Source: CADEDV01 sp964437415
Lineage (GTDB): Bacteria; Bacteroidota; Bacteroidia; Chitinophagales; Chitinophagaceae
DNA length: 64,000 nt
NCBI GenBank assembly: GCA_964437415.1
Contig: CAYTGN010000013.1
Location: 25,686 to 89,685, forward strand
Direction: 5' to 3'
Shown: positions 35,371-44,184 of the stretch, one piece after another
Layout of the letters: every line of letters begins with the position of its first letter
How positions within the stretch are numbered: position 1 is the first letter of the stretch
The notes under the pieces: model-generated
Told to the model about the DNA's origin: nothing
The model's input: only the letters and a program-made list of their open reading frames with translations
Database searches by the model: none
Translations under genes and position numbers: made by a program

Positions 35371-35973
35371 TTATTCATTGCTGAAACGTTCAGCCACTTT
35401 ATTCCAGTTCACCACATTCCAGAAAGCAGCAAGATAATCTGCTCTGCGGTTTTGATATTTCAGATAATAAGCATGTTCCCATACATCCACACCAAGGATG
35501 GGTGTGCCTTTCACTTCAGCTACATCCATCAGGGGATTGTCCTGGTTAGGTGTTGAGCTTACCTCCAACTTGCCGTCTTTGACGATCAACCAGACCCAGC
35601 CACTGCCAAATCTTGTCATCCCTGCAGCAGCAAATTTTTCTTTGAAAGCATCAAAAGAGCCAAATGCTGCATTGATGGCATCGGACAGCTTACCTGTAGG
35701 GGTGCCACCCGCATTCTGGGAGAGACTTTCCCAGAAAAAGGTATGATTCCAGTGTCCGCCACCGTTATTGCGGACTGCAGGTGATATTGATCCCGCTCCT
35801 GCCACCAGTTCCTCCAGCGATTTGCTTTCGAGGGGAGTGCCGGCAATAGCTTTATTAAGATTATCCACATAGGCCTGGTGGTGCTTACCATGGTGTATTT
35901 GCATGGTTTGAGTGTCAATATGCGGTTCCAGCGCATCGTGTGCATACGGGAGAGGTGCTAATGAAAATGCCAT
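35371..35973 (-). CDS. Superoxide dismutase (Fe/Mn type)
   Basis: A 200-aa Fe/Mn superoxide dismutase. The N-terminal helix has metal ligand His27 in QIHHGKHHQAYVDN. The C-terminal domain has GSGWVWLIV and DVWEHAYYLKYQNRR, with the remaining Asp and His ligands. No signal peptide, so it is cytoplasmic. The metal (Fe or Mn, or either) cannot be settled from sequence. Single-gene unit with its own terminator. Confidence 0.95.
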   Translation of the reverse strand: MAFSLAPLPYAHDALEPHIDTQTMQIHHGKHHQAYVDNLNKAIAGTPLESKSLEELVAGAGSISPAVRNNGGGHWNHTFFWESLSQNAGGTPTGKLSDAINAAFGSFDAFKEKFAAAGMTRFGSGWVWLIVKDGKLEVSSTPNQDNPLMDVAEVKGTPILGVDVWEHAYYLKYQNRRADYLAAFWNVVNWNKVAERFSNE

Positions 35974-36140
35974 AATGATATATTTTAATGTACAAAAATC
36001 AAAGTTGAATAATAACTATTGAAGCAAAGCTACGGTTCATTATTTGATTGCTGAAAGCCGGTTGAATGAAAAGGGATGCCAAAGAGGGGAATTTCCAAGA
36101 AACGTAAATGCAGATATAGTTAGCTGTTGACCGATAAAAG

Positions 36141-36170
36141 AAAAAACCCCGCAGCAAAAGCTGGCGGGGT
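36141..36170 (-). terminator. Terminator of the ECF sigma operon
   Basis: Stem ACCCCGC (36146-36152) with GCGGGGT (36164-36170), with inner AGC/GCT pairing. On the minus strand it is followed by six T. It lies 27 bases after the last gene of the operon (36198). Confidence 0.75.
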
Positions 36171-36197
36171 GTGCATTAACTACCATTAACCCTAAAA

Positions 36198-36617
36198 CTA
36201 ATTTTGCCGGTTGCCACCGGGTCCACCTCCCCTGCGGGGCATCAGCATAGGCTCTATCTTTTCCTTATAAATTTTGAAATTTTCTTCACCGAGATGTTTT
36301 TTCAATTCACTGTCTTTTGCATCATTAAGCGGTTTCATTTTTTCCTGCATGGCCTGGAAATCCGGGCGGCCCCCTTCACTGCTATTCATCAGTTCCTGGC
36401 GGATAGCATCCTGCCCCTTGTAATAATAAGTGAACATCGTATCAATTTTCGCCATAGCCGCTGTCTCAGGTTTGAAGGCGCTGTCAATTTTTTCATGGGC
36501 GGTTTTCACCCTTTCTTCCACTGTTCTTTGCTGAAATCTGCCGCCGCCGCCACCTTGTGCTTGCAGGGTAGTTATGCTTACGAGAATTGCTGCGAGAAAC
36601 AAGAAATACTTTTTCAT
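36198..36617 (-). CDS. Small secreted helical protein, Spy/CpxP-like
   Basis: A 139-aa protein with a signal peptide ending near LQAQG, then a Gly-rich segment (GGGGGRF), a helical body with charged heptads (ERVKTAHEKIDSAFKPE) and a Gly/Arg-rich tail (PRRGGGPGG). The helical part resembles small periplasmic Spy/CpxP-type or DUF4890-type proteins, though no LTxxQ motif is clear. It is the last gene of the ECF sigma operon. Role inferred from context only. Confidence 0.65.
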   Translation of the reverse strand: MKKYFLFLAAILVSITTLQAQGGGGGRFQQRTVEERVKTAHEKIDSAFKPETAAMAKIDTMFTYYYKGQDAIRQELMNSSEGGRPDFQAMQEKMKPLNDAKDSELKKHLGEENFKIYKEKIEPMLMPRRGGGPGGNRQN

Positions 36618-36638
36618 CTTTGTTGTATTGTTTTAAAA

Positions 36639-37142
36639 CTATTTGTTTTTCTCCTTGTCAGATTCACCCTGTTTGTGGGGTTTTCCCATTTTCCGGAACA
36701 TTTTCACAATTGCAGAATCATATTTTATTTGCTGCTCAGGGGTGCAAAGGGATCTTACTTTCTTAAAGTGCTGCAAAGTGTGTAAGTCGAGAGATTTTTG
36801 CTGTTTTGCAATGACGTCTGCAGCAGCCTGTACCGTGGAATCAGAAGCAGTAGAATCTCCCATCAATAAAAAAAGGGTTTCCTTGGCTTTGCGCATTTCT
36901 TCAAACAGCGGCCGGACTGTCTCTTTTTGCAATTCTTTTAATGCTTTGTATTCGGCCATCTGGGTTTCATTAAAACCCACTTCTTTTTGCAGCGTTTCTA
37001 TCATTATGCCGGCCCGTCTTTCTCCCGGGTTTCTTGGTTCATTCTTTTTAAACCATAAGAAATAAGCCAGTACGGCAATATTGGTGAGCAGCAAAACAGT
37101 CACCAAAAAGATCAGGTTCTTATTGCTGGAACGGGTACTCAT
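36639..37142 (-). CDS. Membrane-anchored CpxP/CnrX-like periplasmic protein
   Basis: A 167-aa protein with a single N-terminal transmembrane anchor (about residues 9-31) and a periplasmic helical domain: NETQMAEYKALKELQKETV, then CTPEQQIKYDSAIVKMF. This is the pattern of the Spy/CpxP/CnrX (heavy-metal resistance) superfamily, including a TxEQ-like motif. It ends in a charged tail. Its start overlaps the stop of the upstream membrane protein by 4 bases, so it is translationally coupled. Confidence 0.8.
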   Translation of the reverse strand: MSTRSSNKNLIFLVTVLLLTNIAVLAYFLWFKKNEPRNPGERRAGIMIETLQKEVGFNETQMAEYKALKELQKETVRPLFEEMRKAKETLFLLMGDSTASDSTVQAAADVIAKQQKSLDLHTLQHFKKVRSLCTPEQQIKYDSAIVKMFRKMGKPHKQGESDKEKNK

Positions 37143-37483
37143 GGGGTATCAATATTTTCGTAATCAAAACTGCTGCCACTGGCAATCAGGTATTCATTAT
37201 CGGTGATGAACGAAGATTCGCTGGCAACTGGAACAGTATTCGTATTGACATTTTCCTGGTTCAAGAGGATAAGTACATTCATAAACAAAACAACAAACAG
37301 GCCGGTTATAACTACGGCGGGTCGTGACAAAACAGAACCTATCCTTTCCCACCGGCTCTCCTCCCTTTGCAAACGACCCAGCAAACGGGTATAGAAATAA
37401 GGTTGCGGCTCAGCCCGCTGAATGCCATCAAGGCTGCCGAGCGCCTCTTCTATTTTTTTATTAATATGTGGTTTCATGTTCAC
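37139..37483 (-). CDS. Small membrane protein, probable anti-sigma factor
   Basis: A 114-aa protein. Residues about 1-45 are soluble, with a helical stretch (IEEALGSLDGIQRAEPQPYFY). Residues about 52-70 form one transmembrane segment and the rest is extracytoplasmic. It lies directly after the ECF sigma gene and before the CnrX-like gene, the position of the anti-sigma CnrY in CnrYXH-type systems. It has no zinc-binding HxxxCxxC anti-sigma motif. The role is inferred from order and topology. Confidence 0.6.
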   Translation of the reverse strand: MNMKPHINKKIEEALGSLDGIQRAEPQPYFYTRLLGRLQREESRWERIGSVLSRPAVVITGLFVVLFMNVLILLNQENVNTNTVPVASESSFITDNEYLIASGSSFDYENIDTP

Positions 37484-37524
37484 CTGTTTTAATTTGACGC
37501 AGTACCTGCAGGAAACCTGCGCTT

Positions 37525-38094
37525 TTATTTATCCTTATAAAAATCTTCCAGTGTTTTTCGCAAGTTGGTTTTGGCCCTGTGCATCAGCGACTCAACTGCT
37601 GAAACACTGGTATTCATCACTTCACTAACCTCCTGGTAGCTCAGCCCGTCCACTTTGTGCAGCGTAAACGCTATTTTCTGGTTTTCGGGCAGGCTGCCGA
37701 TAGCTTTGAACAAAACAGCCGCATCTTCCTTTTTATCCAGTGTCACGCCGGGGTGGTGAAAATCCGGCGGATGCACCACCACCTCGCTGTCTTGCCCGAA
37801 TATACTCTTTACAAAGGCAAAACGCTTCTTTCGCTTCTTTCGTCTTTCATGGTCCAGCGCTTTGGCAACTGTGATCCGGTATAGCCAGGTGGAGAATTTT
37901 GATTCTCCTTTAAAAGAGCCGACGGACTGATACACCTGCACAAAGGTTTCCTGGGCTATATCCTCCGCATCTTCGGCATTTTGCACAATACCCAGTGCCG
38001 TATTGTAAACCATGTTTTTCCATGTTTCTACAATAGTTCTGAAAGCGGATTCATCACCTTTCTTCAGTTGCTCAACTAATAATTTCTCATCCAA
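37525..38094 (-). CDS. ECF-type RNA polymerase sigma factor
   Basis: A 189-aa sigma-70 family protein with sigma-2 (KNMVYNTALGIVQNAEDAED, QVYQSVGSF, FSTWLYRI) and sigma-4 (VDGLSYQEVSEVMNTSVSAV) regions. The start codon is a TTG at 38094; no ATG is in frame nearby and the N-terminus fits the family. The linker (about 85-120) is unusually charged. It heads an operon with the small membrane protein, the CnrX-like protein and the secreted protein. Autoregulation is likely but its -10/-35 sites were not identified. Confidence 0.9.
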   Translation of the reverse strand: MDEKLLVEQLKKGDESAFRTIVETWKNMVYNTALGIVQNAEDAEDIAQETFVQVYQSVGSFKGESKFSTWLYRITVAKALDHERRKKRKKRFAFVKSIFGQDSEVVVHPPDFHHPGVTLDKKEDAAVLFKAIGSLPENQKIAFTLHKVDGLSYQEVSEVMNTSVSAVESLMHRAKTNLRKTLEDFYKDK

Positions 38095-38166
38095 TGCCGA
38101 AGATTTTCGTAAAAGCGATATTACGCAATTTTTACTTCGGTTTATTTTCAGTTTGTCTAAGAACTT

Positions 38167-41019
38167 TTAAAATCTTGGCACATTGCCGCCATCCCATCTT
38201 CTTTCCCTGTCATTATTAGCAGCGGGTTTACCAAAATTTTTCAGGCTATAGGTAAAGGTCATCATAAAATATTGCTGAAGGACTATGCTTTGTGCGTCCT
38301 CAATATAATTCTCCTGCACAGTTCTTGAAATGCTTTGATTCTGTTTCAACAGATCAAACACCGATAATTTCAGTTCCCCGGCATTGTTCTTCAGGAATTT
38401 TTTTCCAAGACCGGCATTCCACAAAGTGAAGGTCTGGTTAATGCCATCGCCGGTGTAGCGCTGATGCGAAACATCATTTTGCAGGAACCAGCCGCTCTTT
38501 GATAAAAGGTTCACCTGTGCTCCAACGGCCTGGTTAATGAATTTGTTTGTTTGTGTTTGCACGGTTCCCTTTGTGTTGTTAAAGCTGGCATTATAGGAAA
38601 CATTAAAATCAACGTATTCATTGATATTGCTGGCCACAACGAGCCCGGTATTGAAAATATAATTGTTGGTAACGGTGCTTACATTGTTGGCAAGGCCGGG
38701 CAATCTGGAGTAATTAAAACCTGCATTCACATTTATGTTTGACTTGATGAATTTAACCGGCATACCATAAGTTAGGAACGACCGAAAACTCCTGTAGCCG
38801 TCAAGATTGACCGGTTTAGTAAACTGGGTGTTTGCTTTCAGTAAAATTCCCTGCTGGATAATTGAATCTGCACCGGGAATGAATGTGGCGTTGGCAATAT
38901 AATCCTGGGCTGTTTGTACAAAAATGTTGGCAAAAAGGCTTTGTCCTTTTTGGGTGTTGGTGAACACATAACGGCCCGACATAAAATGTGTGAATGACTG
39001 TTTCAGCTCAGGGTTTCCGCTGCTTACTCTCAGCGGGTTGCTCTGGTTCACCACATCCTGCAACTGGTTCACATTCGGGAAATTGGTGTTGGCCCTGTAA
39101 AAGAAACGGACATTGCTGCGCTGTGATATTTTCTTTCTGTATTGAAGGTTAGGCAGCACATTGGTAAACGACTGGTTCACCTGTGTTTCCGTTGGAAATA
39201 TTCTTTCGCTTTCTAATGTTGAATGCTGCAGGTTCATGCCTATTGAAAATTGGTCGTCCCGGTTGGGGGTCAGGCGGAAAGTGATACCTCCGTTATGCGT
39301 GGTGGTTGTATTATCAAACCTGTTGGAAAGGGTTGTGTCAAACGTGGAATATTTTCCTCCCACAATATCATACATGTAGGTTTGCTGATCTGCTTTATTT
39401 CTCGAAAAAGAAGGCGAATAGTTAAACTGCAACTGACCTTTTTGCCCGATTGGTTCTGTATAGTTGAAATTGGTAGATACAGAATAGCCGTTAGTTGGAT
39501 TCACCGTAAACTGATCCTGTAGCGAATCGGTTGCATTGCCAAACTGGTCAAAGAAGCGGAACTGAGAAGTAGTATAACTTTCACCATCGTTCTTGTTGAA
39601 ACCGGTATTCAGGTTTACAGAAAAAGTTCTTCCTCTTTTTGCAAAAGACCGGCGATAAAGAATGTTGTTACGGATATTATACCCATTGCGCAATGATTCT
39701 GATTCACTGTCTGATGTATTAGCAGTGTCGGCGTTGGAAAGTGTTCGGCTAAATGCGTCAGAAAGGGATCTGTTTTTTTGAAAATTAAGATTTGGACTCA
39801 CAATGATCGTATTGTTCGAATCAATCTTGTACTCCAACCGCATACTGAACCGGTGATTGTAGTTGTTCGTCTTCGCAAAACTTGATTGATCAGTAAATTG
39901 GGTTTTACCCTGGAATGCAGTCTGACTTTGAGAAGCCCGGTCATTTAGATTATTGCTGTTATTAAAGAAATAACTGGCAGAAACATCCACTTTCTGGCCC
40001 CATTTGTCAGAGAAATTTATACCAATTGCATTGGTTCGGCTGATGCCGGCCTGCTGGCCAACCATAAAATTGCCCTGGCCACCGCCCCAGCCACCACCAC
40101 CACGGGGACCACCACCGCCTCCACCACGGAAACCACCACCGCCGCCGCCACTGCTGGTGAGGCCGAGCAGATCCTGCGAAGCAAAATTTTGCTGGTTGAT
40201 ATTATTTGATAGCCCTACAAGCGATATCCTGCGATTGTCTTTAAAAAAGCTCACATTCCCACCTACTGAATACCGGTTGTTTGTTCCCGCCCCTGTATAG
40301 ATGCGGCCAAACTGCCCGTTGCGCATTCCTGATTTGGTAACGACATTAATGGCTCTTTGTGAATTGCCGTCATCTACCCCGGTAAACTGCGCCTGGTCGC
40401 TAAGACGGTCAAACACCTGTATTTTATCAACTACATCAGCGGGAAGATTTCTCAATGCTGCTGATGCATCATCTCCAAAAAAATCACGGCCATCTATGGT
40501 CACCTTTCTCACCTGCTCACCCTGGGCTGTTACAGTTCCGTCTCTGTCAACAGTAATTCCCGGCATTTTCTTCACCAGGTCTTCCACGGTAGCATCCGGG
40601 TTGGTCTTGAACTGGCTGGCGCTGTATTGGGTAGTATCACCCTTTTGCTGCGCCGGGGCAGGCCCTGCAGAGACGGTAACACCCTGCAATTCCTTACTGG
40701 CTTTAGGAACGAACAAGAAATTAAGGTCAAGGTCAGGCAATGAGTCTGTCAAGACTACAAATTGCTTGAAATTTTCATATCCAATAAAACTCACATGCAA
40801 GGAGAAAGAATCAATAGAAAGGTTACGAAACTGGAAATCACCTTTGCTGTCGGTGATAGAATTGAATTTTTTTGTGGAGTCTTTTACCAACCTGAGCTCA
40901 ACCGTTGCGCCTGCCAGGGGGTTGGCATCGGTTCCATCCACCAATTTCCCTTTAACACTTTGAGCCTGAGCTAATCCGGAAACAAAAACTGCAACTGCAA
41001 CAATTAGAAAATTCCTCAT
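38167..41019 (-). CDS. Large TonB-receptor-like outer-membrane beta-barrel protein
   Basis: A 950-aa protein. The start is set at 41019, where a signal peptide begins (MRNFLIVAVAVFVSG); 19 upstream codons are open but lack signal features. Residues about 20-110 are a CarboxypepD_reg-like beta domain (VKGKLVDGTDANPLAGATVE). Residues about 115-230 are a plug-like domain (VEDLVKKMPGITVDRDG, KVTIDGRDFFGDDAS). The rest is a long outer-membrane barrel. A Gly-rich insertion (about residues 290-325, GGGGGGFRGGGGGG) sits between plug and barrel. It lacks a SusD partner and a clear TonB box. Ends 72 bases before the ECF sigma gene. Confidence 0.88.
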   Translation of the reverse strand: MRNFLIVAVAVFVSGLAQAQSVKGKLVDGTDANPLAGATVELRLVKDSTKKFNSITDSKGDFQFRNLSIDSFSLHVSFIGYENFKQFVVLTDSLPDLDLNFLFVPKASKELQGVTVSAGPAPAQQKGDTTQYSASQFKTNPDATVEDLVKKMPGITVDRDGTVTAQGEQVRKVTIDGRDFFGDDASAALRNLPADVVDKIQVFDRLSDQAQFTGVDDGNSQRAINVVTKSGMRNGQFGRIYTGAGTNNRYSVGGNVSFFKDNRRISLVGLSNNINQQNFASQDLLGLTSSGGGGGGFRGGGGGGPRGGGGWGGGQGNFMVGQQAGISRTNAIGINFSDKWGQKVDVSASYFFNNSNNLNDRASQSQTAFQGKTQFTDQSSFAKTNNYNHRFSMRLEYKIDSNNTIIVSPNLNFQKNRSLSDAFSRTLSNADTANTSDSESESLRNGYNIRNNILYRRSFAKRGRTFSVNLNTGFNKNDGESYTTSQFRFFDQFGNATDSLQDQFTVNPTNGYSVSTNFNYTEPIGQKGQLQFNYSPSFSRNKADQQTYMYDIVGGKYSTFDTTLSNRFDNTTTTHNGGITFRLTPNRDDQFSIGMNLQHSTLESERIFPTETQVNQSFTNVLPNLQYRKKISQRSNVRFFYRANTNFPNVNQLQDVVNQSNPLRVSSGNPELKQSFTHFMSGRYVFTNTQKGQSLFANIFVQTAQDYIANATFIPGADSIIQQGILLKANTQFTKPVNLDGYRSFRSFLTYGMPVKFIKSNINVNAGFNYSRLPGLANNVSTVTNNYIFNTGLVVASNINEYVDFNVSYNASFNNTKGTVQTQTNKFINQAVGAQVNLLSKSGWFLQNDVSHQRYTGDGINQTFTLWNAGLGKKFLKNNAGELKLSVFDLLKQNQSISRTVQENYIEDAQSIVLQQYFMMTFTYSLKNFGKPAANNDRERRWDGGNVPRF

Positions 41020-41192
41020 AAATAGATAATTACAGCTCATTGGACGATGAAAAGGGGGCAAACCTTCGAGGGCCACGTCAAACTCATTTTTATTTTGAGG
41101 TTGTGTTAACGCTGTTTATTCATGTTTAACCATTCATTCTATTTCGCCGAACTCAAGTATCTTGCAGCTCCTTAATCATTATTCAGACCTAT

Positions 41193-41780
41193 ATGGAGTA
41201 CAGTAAATTAGTAGCGGTGACCGGCCTGCCCGGATTATTCGAGTTGATCAACAGCAAAACCGACGGGGCCATCGTTCGTTCCCTCGAGGACAAAAGCACC
41301 CGTTTTGTATCGAGCCGCGTTCACCAGTTCTCACACCTGGAAAGTATCGAAGTTTATACAGTTCGGGACAATGTTAATCTCGTAGATGTTTTTCATGCGA
41401 TGGATAAAGCCGGGGGTTCATTACCGGATGACAAGGATGCCGCTGCCGTGAGAAGCTATTTTGAAAAAGCTTTTCCTGACATGGACTTTGAGAGGGTGTA
41501 TAACAGCGACATGAAGAAAATGGTAAAATGGTTTTCGATTCTTAAGAAAAATAATATTGAGATCAAGCTGACAGAAATACCGGAAGAAGAACCCGCGGAA
41601 GAAGTGATACCGGAACCCCTGGAAGAAAAGCCGGCAAAAGAAGAAAAGAAACCCGCAAAAAAAGCAGCTAAGAAAAAAGAAGAGCCAGTAGCCGAAGAAG
41701 AGAAACCTGCTAAAAAGGCGACTGCTTCAAAAGCAAAAGAAGAAGAGCCGAAAAAGAAGCCGGCTGCTAAAAAGAAATAA
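41193..41780 (+). CDS. DUF5606 protein with histone H1-like lysine-rich tail
   Basis: A 195-aa protein. Residues 1-130 are the DUF5606 domain (KLVAVTGLPGLFELINSKTD, HQFSHLESIEVYTV, MKKMVKWFSILKKNNIEI), a Bacteroidota-specific family of unknown function. Residues about 133-195 are a low-complexity tail alternating acidic (EEEPAEE) and basic (KPAKKAAKKKEE, KKPAAKKK) segments, like the tail of bacterial histone H1-like proteins. It could bind nucleic acid, which is inference. No signal peptide. Confidence 0.85.
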   Translation: MEYSKLVAVTGLPGLFELINSKTDGAIVRSLEDKSTRFVSSRVHQFSHLESIEVYTVRDNVNLVDVFHAMDKAGGSLPDDKDAAAVRSYFEKAFPDMDFERVYNSDMKKMVKWFSILKKNNIEIKLTEIPEEEPAEEVIPEPLEEKPAKEEKKPAKKAAKKKEEPVAEEEKPAKKATASKAKEEEPKKKPAAKKK

Positions 41781-41800
41781 TCCTTTTAAAATTTATACCA

Positions 41801-41845
41801 AAATAGCTGCAAACAACGAGACTGTCGTTTGTAGCTATTTACTTT
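41801..41845 (+). terminator. Terminator after the DUF5606 gene
   Basis: A 14-bp stem (AAATAGCTGCAAAC at 41801-41814 with GTTTGTAGCTATTT at 41827-41840, one G-T wobble) and a 12-base loop. T-rich sequence follows. It lies 20 bases after the stop codon. Confidence 0.6.
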
Positions 41846-41858
41846 TAAGCGAAGAACC

Positions 41859-43586
41859 ATGAATCATTCAGCAGACATACAAAAACTACCCCGTCATTAT
41901 TTACCTGAAGATTTCAGCATCAGAAACTGGGAGTCGCTGGAACCTTATTTTAAAGAACTGGAAGAAAGGATCATCGGTTCGGTGGCAGTGCTGGAGCAAT
42001 GGCTGAAAGATGCAAGCGAACTGGAAGCCGTTGTCAGCGAGGACGCCTGCTGGAGACAAATAAGAATGACCTGCGATACGGAAAACAAAAGCCTCGAAGA
42101 ATCATATAATTTCTTTATGATGGAAATTCAGCCAAAGATCCAGCCTTATGCTGACCGACTGAACAGGAAGCTGATCAATTCTCCTTTTCTTTCTCAATTA
42201 GACAAAGCAAAATATTTCACTTACCTGCGCAATGTCAGGAAGAATATTGACCTGTTCAGAGAAGCGAACATTCCCATACAAGCCGAATTGAATGTGATGC
42301 AACAGCAATATGCTGTGATCGCCGGCAAGATGACCGTAGAAGTGAACGGGCAGGAATATACCCTGCAACAGGCAGCTAAGTTTTTGGAAGACCCCAACCG
42401 GGAGCTGAGAGAAGAAGTGTATCGCAAGATCAATGACAGAAGGCTGCAGGACAAAAAAGAACTGAACGACCTGTACTCAACATTATTGAAAAAAAGACAG
42501 CAGGTGGCCGTGAATGCTGGGTTTGAAAACTACAGGGATTTTCGTTTTGCAGAACTGGGCCGCTTTGATTATACCAAGGATGACTGTTTTCGTTTTCATG
42601 AAGCAGTGAAGCTGCATGTGATGCCGCTGGTGAATGAAGTGTATGAAGCCAAAAAGAAAAAATTAGGGTTAGTCTCGCTTCGTCCATGGGATGTTGATGC
42701 AGAACCGGCCGGTATCAACCCCCTGCGTCCTTTTCAAACAGGCAATGAGCTAACAGAAAAAACAATCTCCTGCTTCGATAAACTGCGTCCTTTCTTTGGC
42801 GACTGCCTGCGCAAGATGAAAGACATGGGCCGTCTTGACCTTGAAAGCAGGAAAGGAAAGGCTCCCGGCGGTTATAACTGTCCGTTGGCAGAAACCGGGG
42901 CGCCATTTATTTTTATGAATGCAGCAGGGCAACTGGATGATGTGACCACTATGGTGCATGAGGGCGGCCATGCCGTTCACTCTTTTTTGTCTCACGATCT
43001 TGAGCTAACGGGGTTTAAAGACTACCCAACAGAAATAGCCGAAGTTGCCAGCATGTCCATGGAATTGTTCAGCATGGATCACTGGGATGTTTTTTTTGCT
43101 GATAAAGAAGAATTGAAAAGGGCCAAAGAGCAGCAATTAGAAAGAGTGATCACCATTTTTCCGTGGATAGCAACAGTTGATAAATTTCAGCATTGGGCAT
43201 TTGAAAATCCGGGACACACGGATGATGAAAGAATGAACCGCTGGCTGCAGATACTTGATGAGTTTTCGTCACCAATAATTGATTATTCAGGGCTTGAGGA
43301 ATATCGCCGTTATGGATGGCAAAGACAATTGCATTTGTATGAAGTTCCTTTTTATTATATCGAATATGGCATTGCACAGTTAGGCGCCATCGGTTTGTGG
43401 AAGCAATACAAAGAAAATCCAGATACAGCAATTAATAATTATATAACAGCGCTGGACCTTGGCGGCACCCGAACTTTGCCTGAACTTTTCCAGGCAGCGG
43501 GGCTGACATTCGACCTGTCGCCGGCGTATATCCGTGAATTGATGGAATTTGTTCAAAAAGAAGCTGCTCTTTTATCAAAATCTTAA
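41859..43586 (+). CDS. M3-family oligoendopeptidase
   Basis: A 575-aa zinc metallopeptidase of the M3/PepF group. The catalytic zinc motif is TTMVHEGGHAVHSF (HExxH, as HEGGH) at about residue 366, and the third ligand region is EIAEVASMSMELFS. No signal peptide, so it is cytoplasmic. It degrades short peptides, usually from protein turnover. Length is as expected for bacterial oligoendopeptidases. It follows a terminator by about 20 bases; no strong promoter was identified. Confidence 0.93.
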   Translation: MNHSADIQKLPRHYLPEDFSIRNWESLEPYFKELEERIIGSVAVLEQWLKDASELEAVVSEDACWRQIRMTCDTENKSLEESYNFFMMEIQPKIQPYADRLNRKLINSPFLSQLDKAKYFTYLRNVRKNIDLFREANIPIQAELNVMQQQYAVIAGKMTVEVNGQEYTLQQAAKFLEDPNRELREEVYRKINDRRLQDKKELNDLYSTLLKKRQQVAVNAGFENYRDFRFAELGRFDYTKDDCFRFHEAVKLHVMPLVNEVYEAKKKKLGLVSLRPWDVDAEPAGINPLRPFQTGNELTEKTISCFDKLRPFFGDCLRKMKDMGRLDLESRKGKAPGGYNCPLAETGAPFIFMNAAGQLDDVTTMVHEGGHAVHSFLSHDLELTGFKDYPTEIAEVASMSMELFSMDHWDVFFADKEELKRAKEQQLERVITIFPWIATVDKFQHWAFENPGHTDDERMNRWLQILDEFSSPIIDYSGLEEYRRYGWQRQLHLYEVPFYYIEYGIAQLGAIGLWKQYKENPDTAINNYITALDLGGTRTLPELFQAAGLTFDLSPAYIRELMEFVQKEAALLSKS

Positions 43587-43700
43587 AAAATACCCGGAAA
43601 GTGGTATGCTATAAATTTCCGGGAGTGAAGGGCAGATATTACTTTTGAGTCAGCAAAACATCACACGATATAAAATAGCTACTAATCAGAGCCTTAACCT

Positions 43701-43737
43701 TAAGTCCCGCTGTTTCCACACCGGGGCTTACTTTTTC
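43701..43737 (+). terminator. Terminator between the M3 peptidase and the Fur-family gene
   Basis: Stem TAAGTCCCG (43701-43709) with CGGGGCTTA (43722-43730), one T-G wobble, followed by CTTTTTCC. It terminates plus-strand transcripts in the 173-base convergent gap. A second weaker hairpin (CCCGGAAA / TTTCCGGG, 43593-43623) lies closer to the stop codon. Confidence 0.65.
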
Positions 43738-43759
43738 CCCTGTTTTCTAAAGAGAATTT

Positions 43760-44176
43760 TTATTTACAATTCCTGCAAGTACCTTCTGCCACCACTTCAA
43801 TATGATTGTAAGTATAACCCTTTGGCAATTTTAGTTCCGGCGTAACCACATCATCCAAGCAATAGGTTGTATTACATTTTGTACAGACAAAATGAATGTG
43901 ATGGTCATGATGATGGCCTTCTTTACAATCGTCTTTGCAAAGTGCATAACGGATGGCGTTGTCTGCGGTGGGTATAGTATGTATGATCCCTTTGTCAACA
44001 AAGGTCTGAAGCGTTCTGTACACCGTCACCCGGTCAAATTTTTCGCCGGCCTTCTTTTCAATATCGCCATGGGCCAGGGCGCCGGCATGATCTAAGAAAA
44101 GATGCAGTATCTTTTCACGGCTGGCTGTAATGCTCAGGTTATTATTGCGCAATATTTCTTTTACATTATCCCGCAT
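43760..44176 (-). CDS. Fur-family transcriptional repressor
   Basis: A 138-aa regulator of the Fur/Zur/PerR family. N-terminal winged helix (TASREKILHLFLDHAGALAHGD, KFDRVTVYRTLQTFVDKG) is followed by the metal-binding domain with a His-rich stretch HHHDHHIHFVC and two CxxC pairs (CTKC and CRNC) for structural zinc. Which metal it senses (Fe, Zn or peroxide) is not determined by sequence. Together with the divergent merC gene it suggests a Zur-like zinc role, which is inference. Followed on the same strand by nothing; SCO lies 8 bases upstream. Confidence 0.9.
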   Translation of the reverse strand: MRDNVKEILRNNNLSITASREKILHLFLDHAGALAHGDIEKKAGEKFDRVTVYRTLQTFVDKGIIHTIPTADNAIRYALCKDDCKEGHHHDHHIHFVCTKCNTTYCLDDVVTPELKLPKGYTYNHIEVVAEGTCRNCK

Positions 44177-44184
44177 ATTCCGGT

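Noticed and set aside
35974..36140. Possible SRP RNA or 6S RNA in the gap before the sod gene
   Set aside because: Only the sigma-operon terminator is structured; no recognised RNA family.
40070..40160. GC-rich triplet repeats that could suggest a CRISPR or tandem-repeat array
   Set aside because: The units are irregular codons for Gly with no fixed repeat/spacer period.
40004..40963. Plus-strand frames rich in Pro opposite the receptor gene
   Set aside because: They mirror the Gly-rich insertion and plug domain on the minus strand; no independent support.
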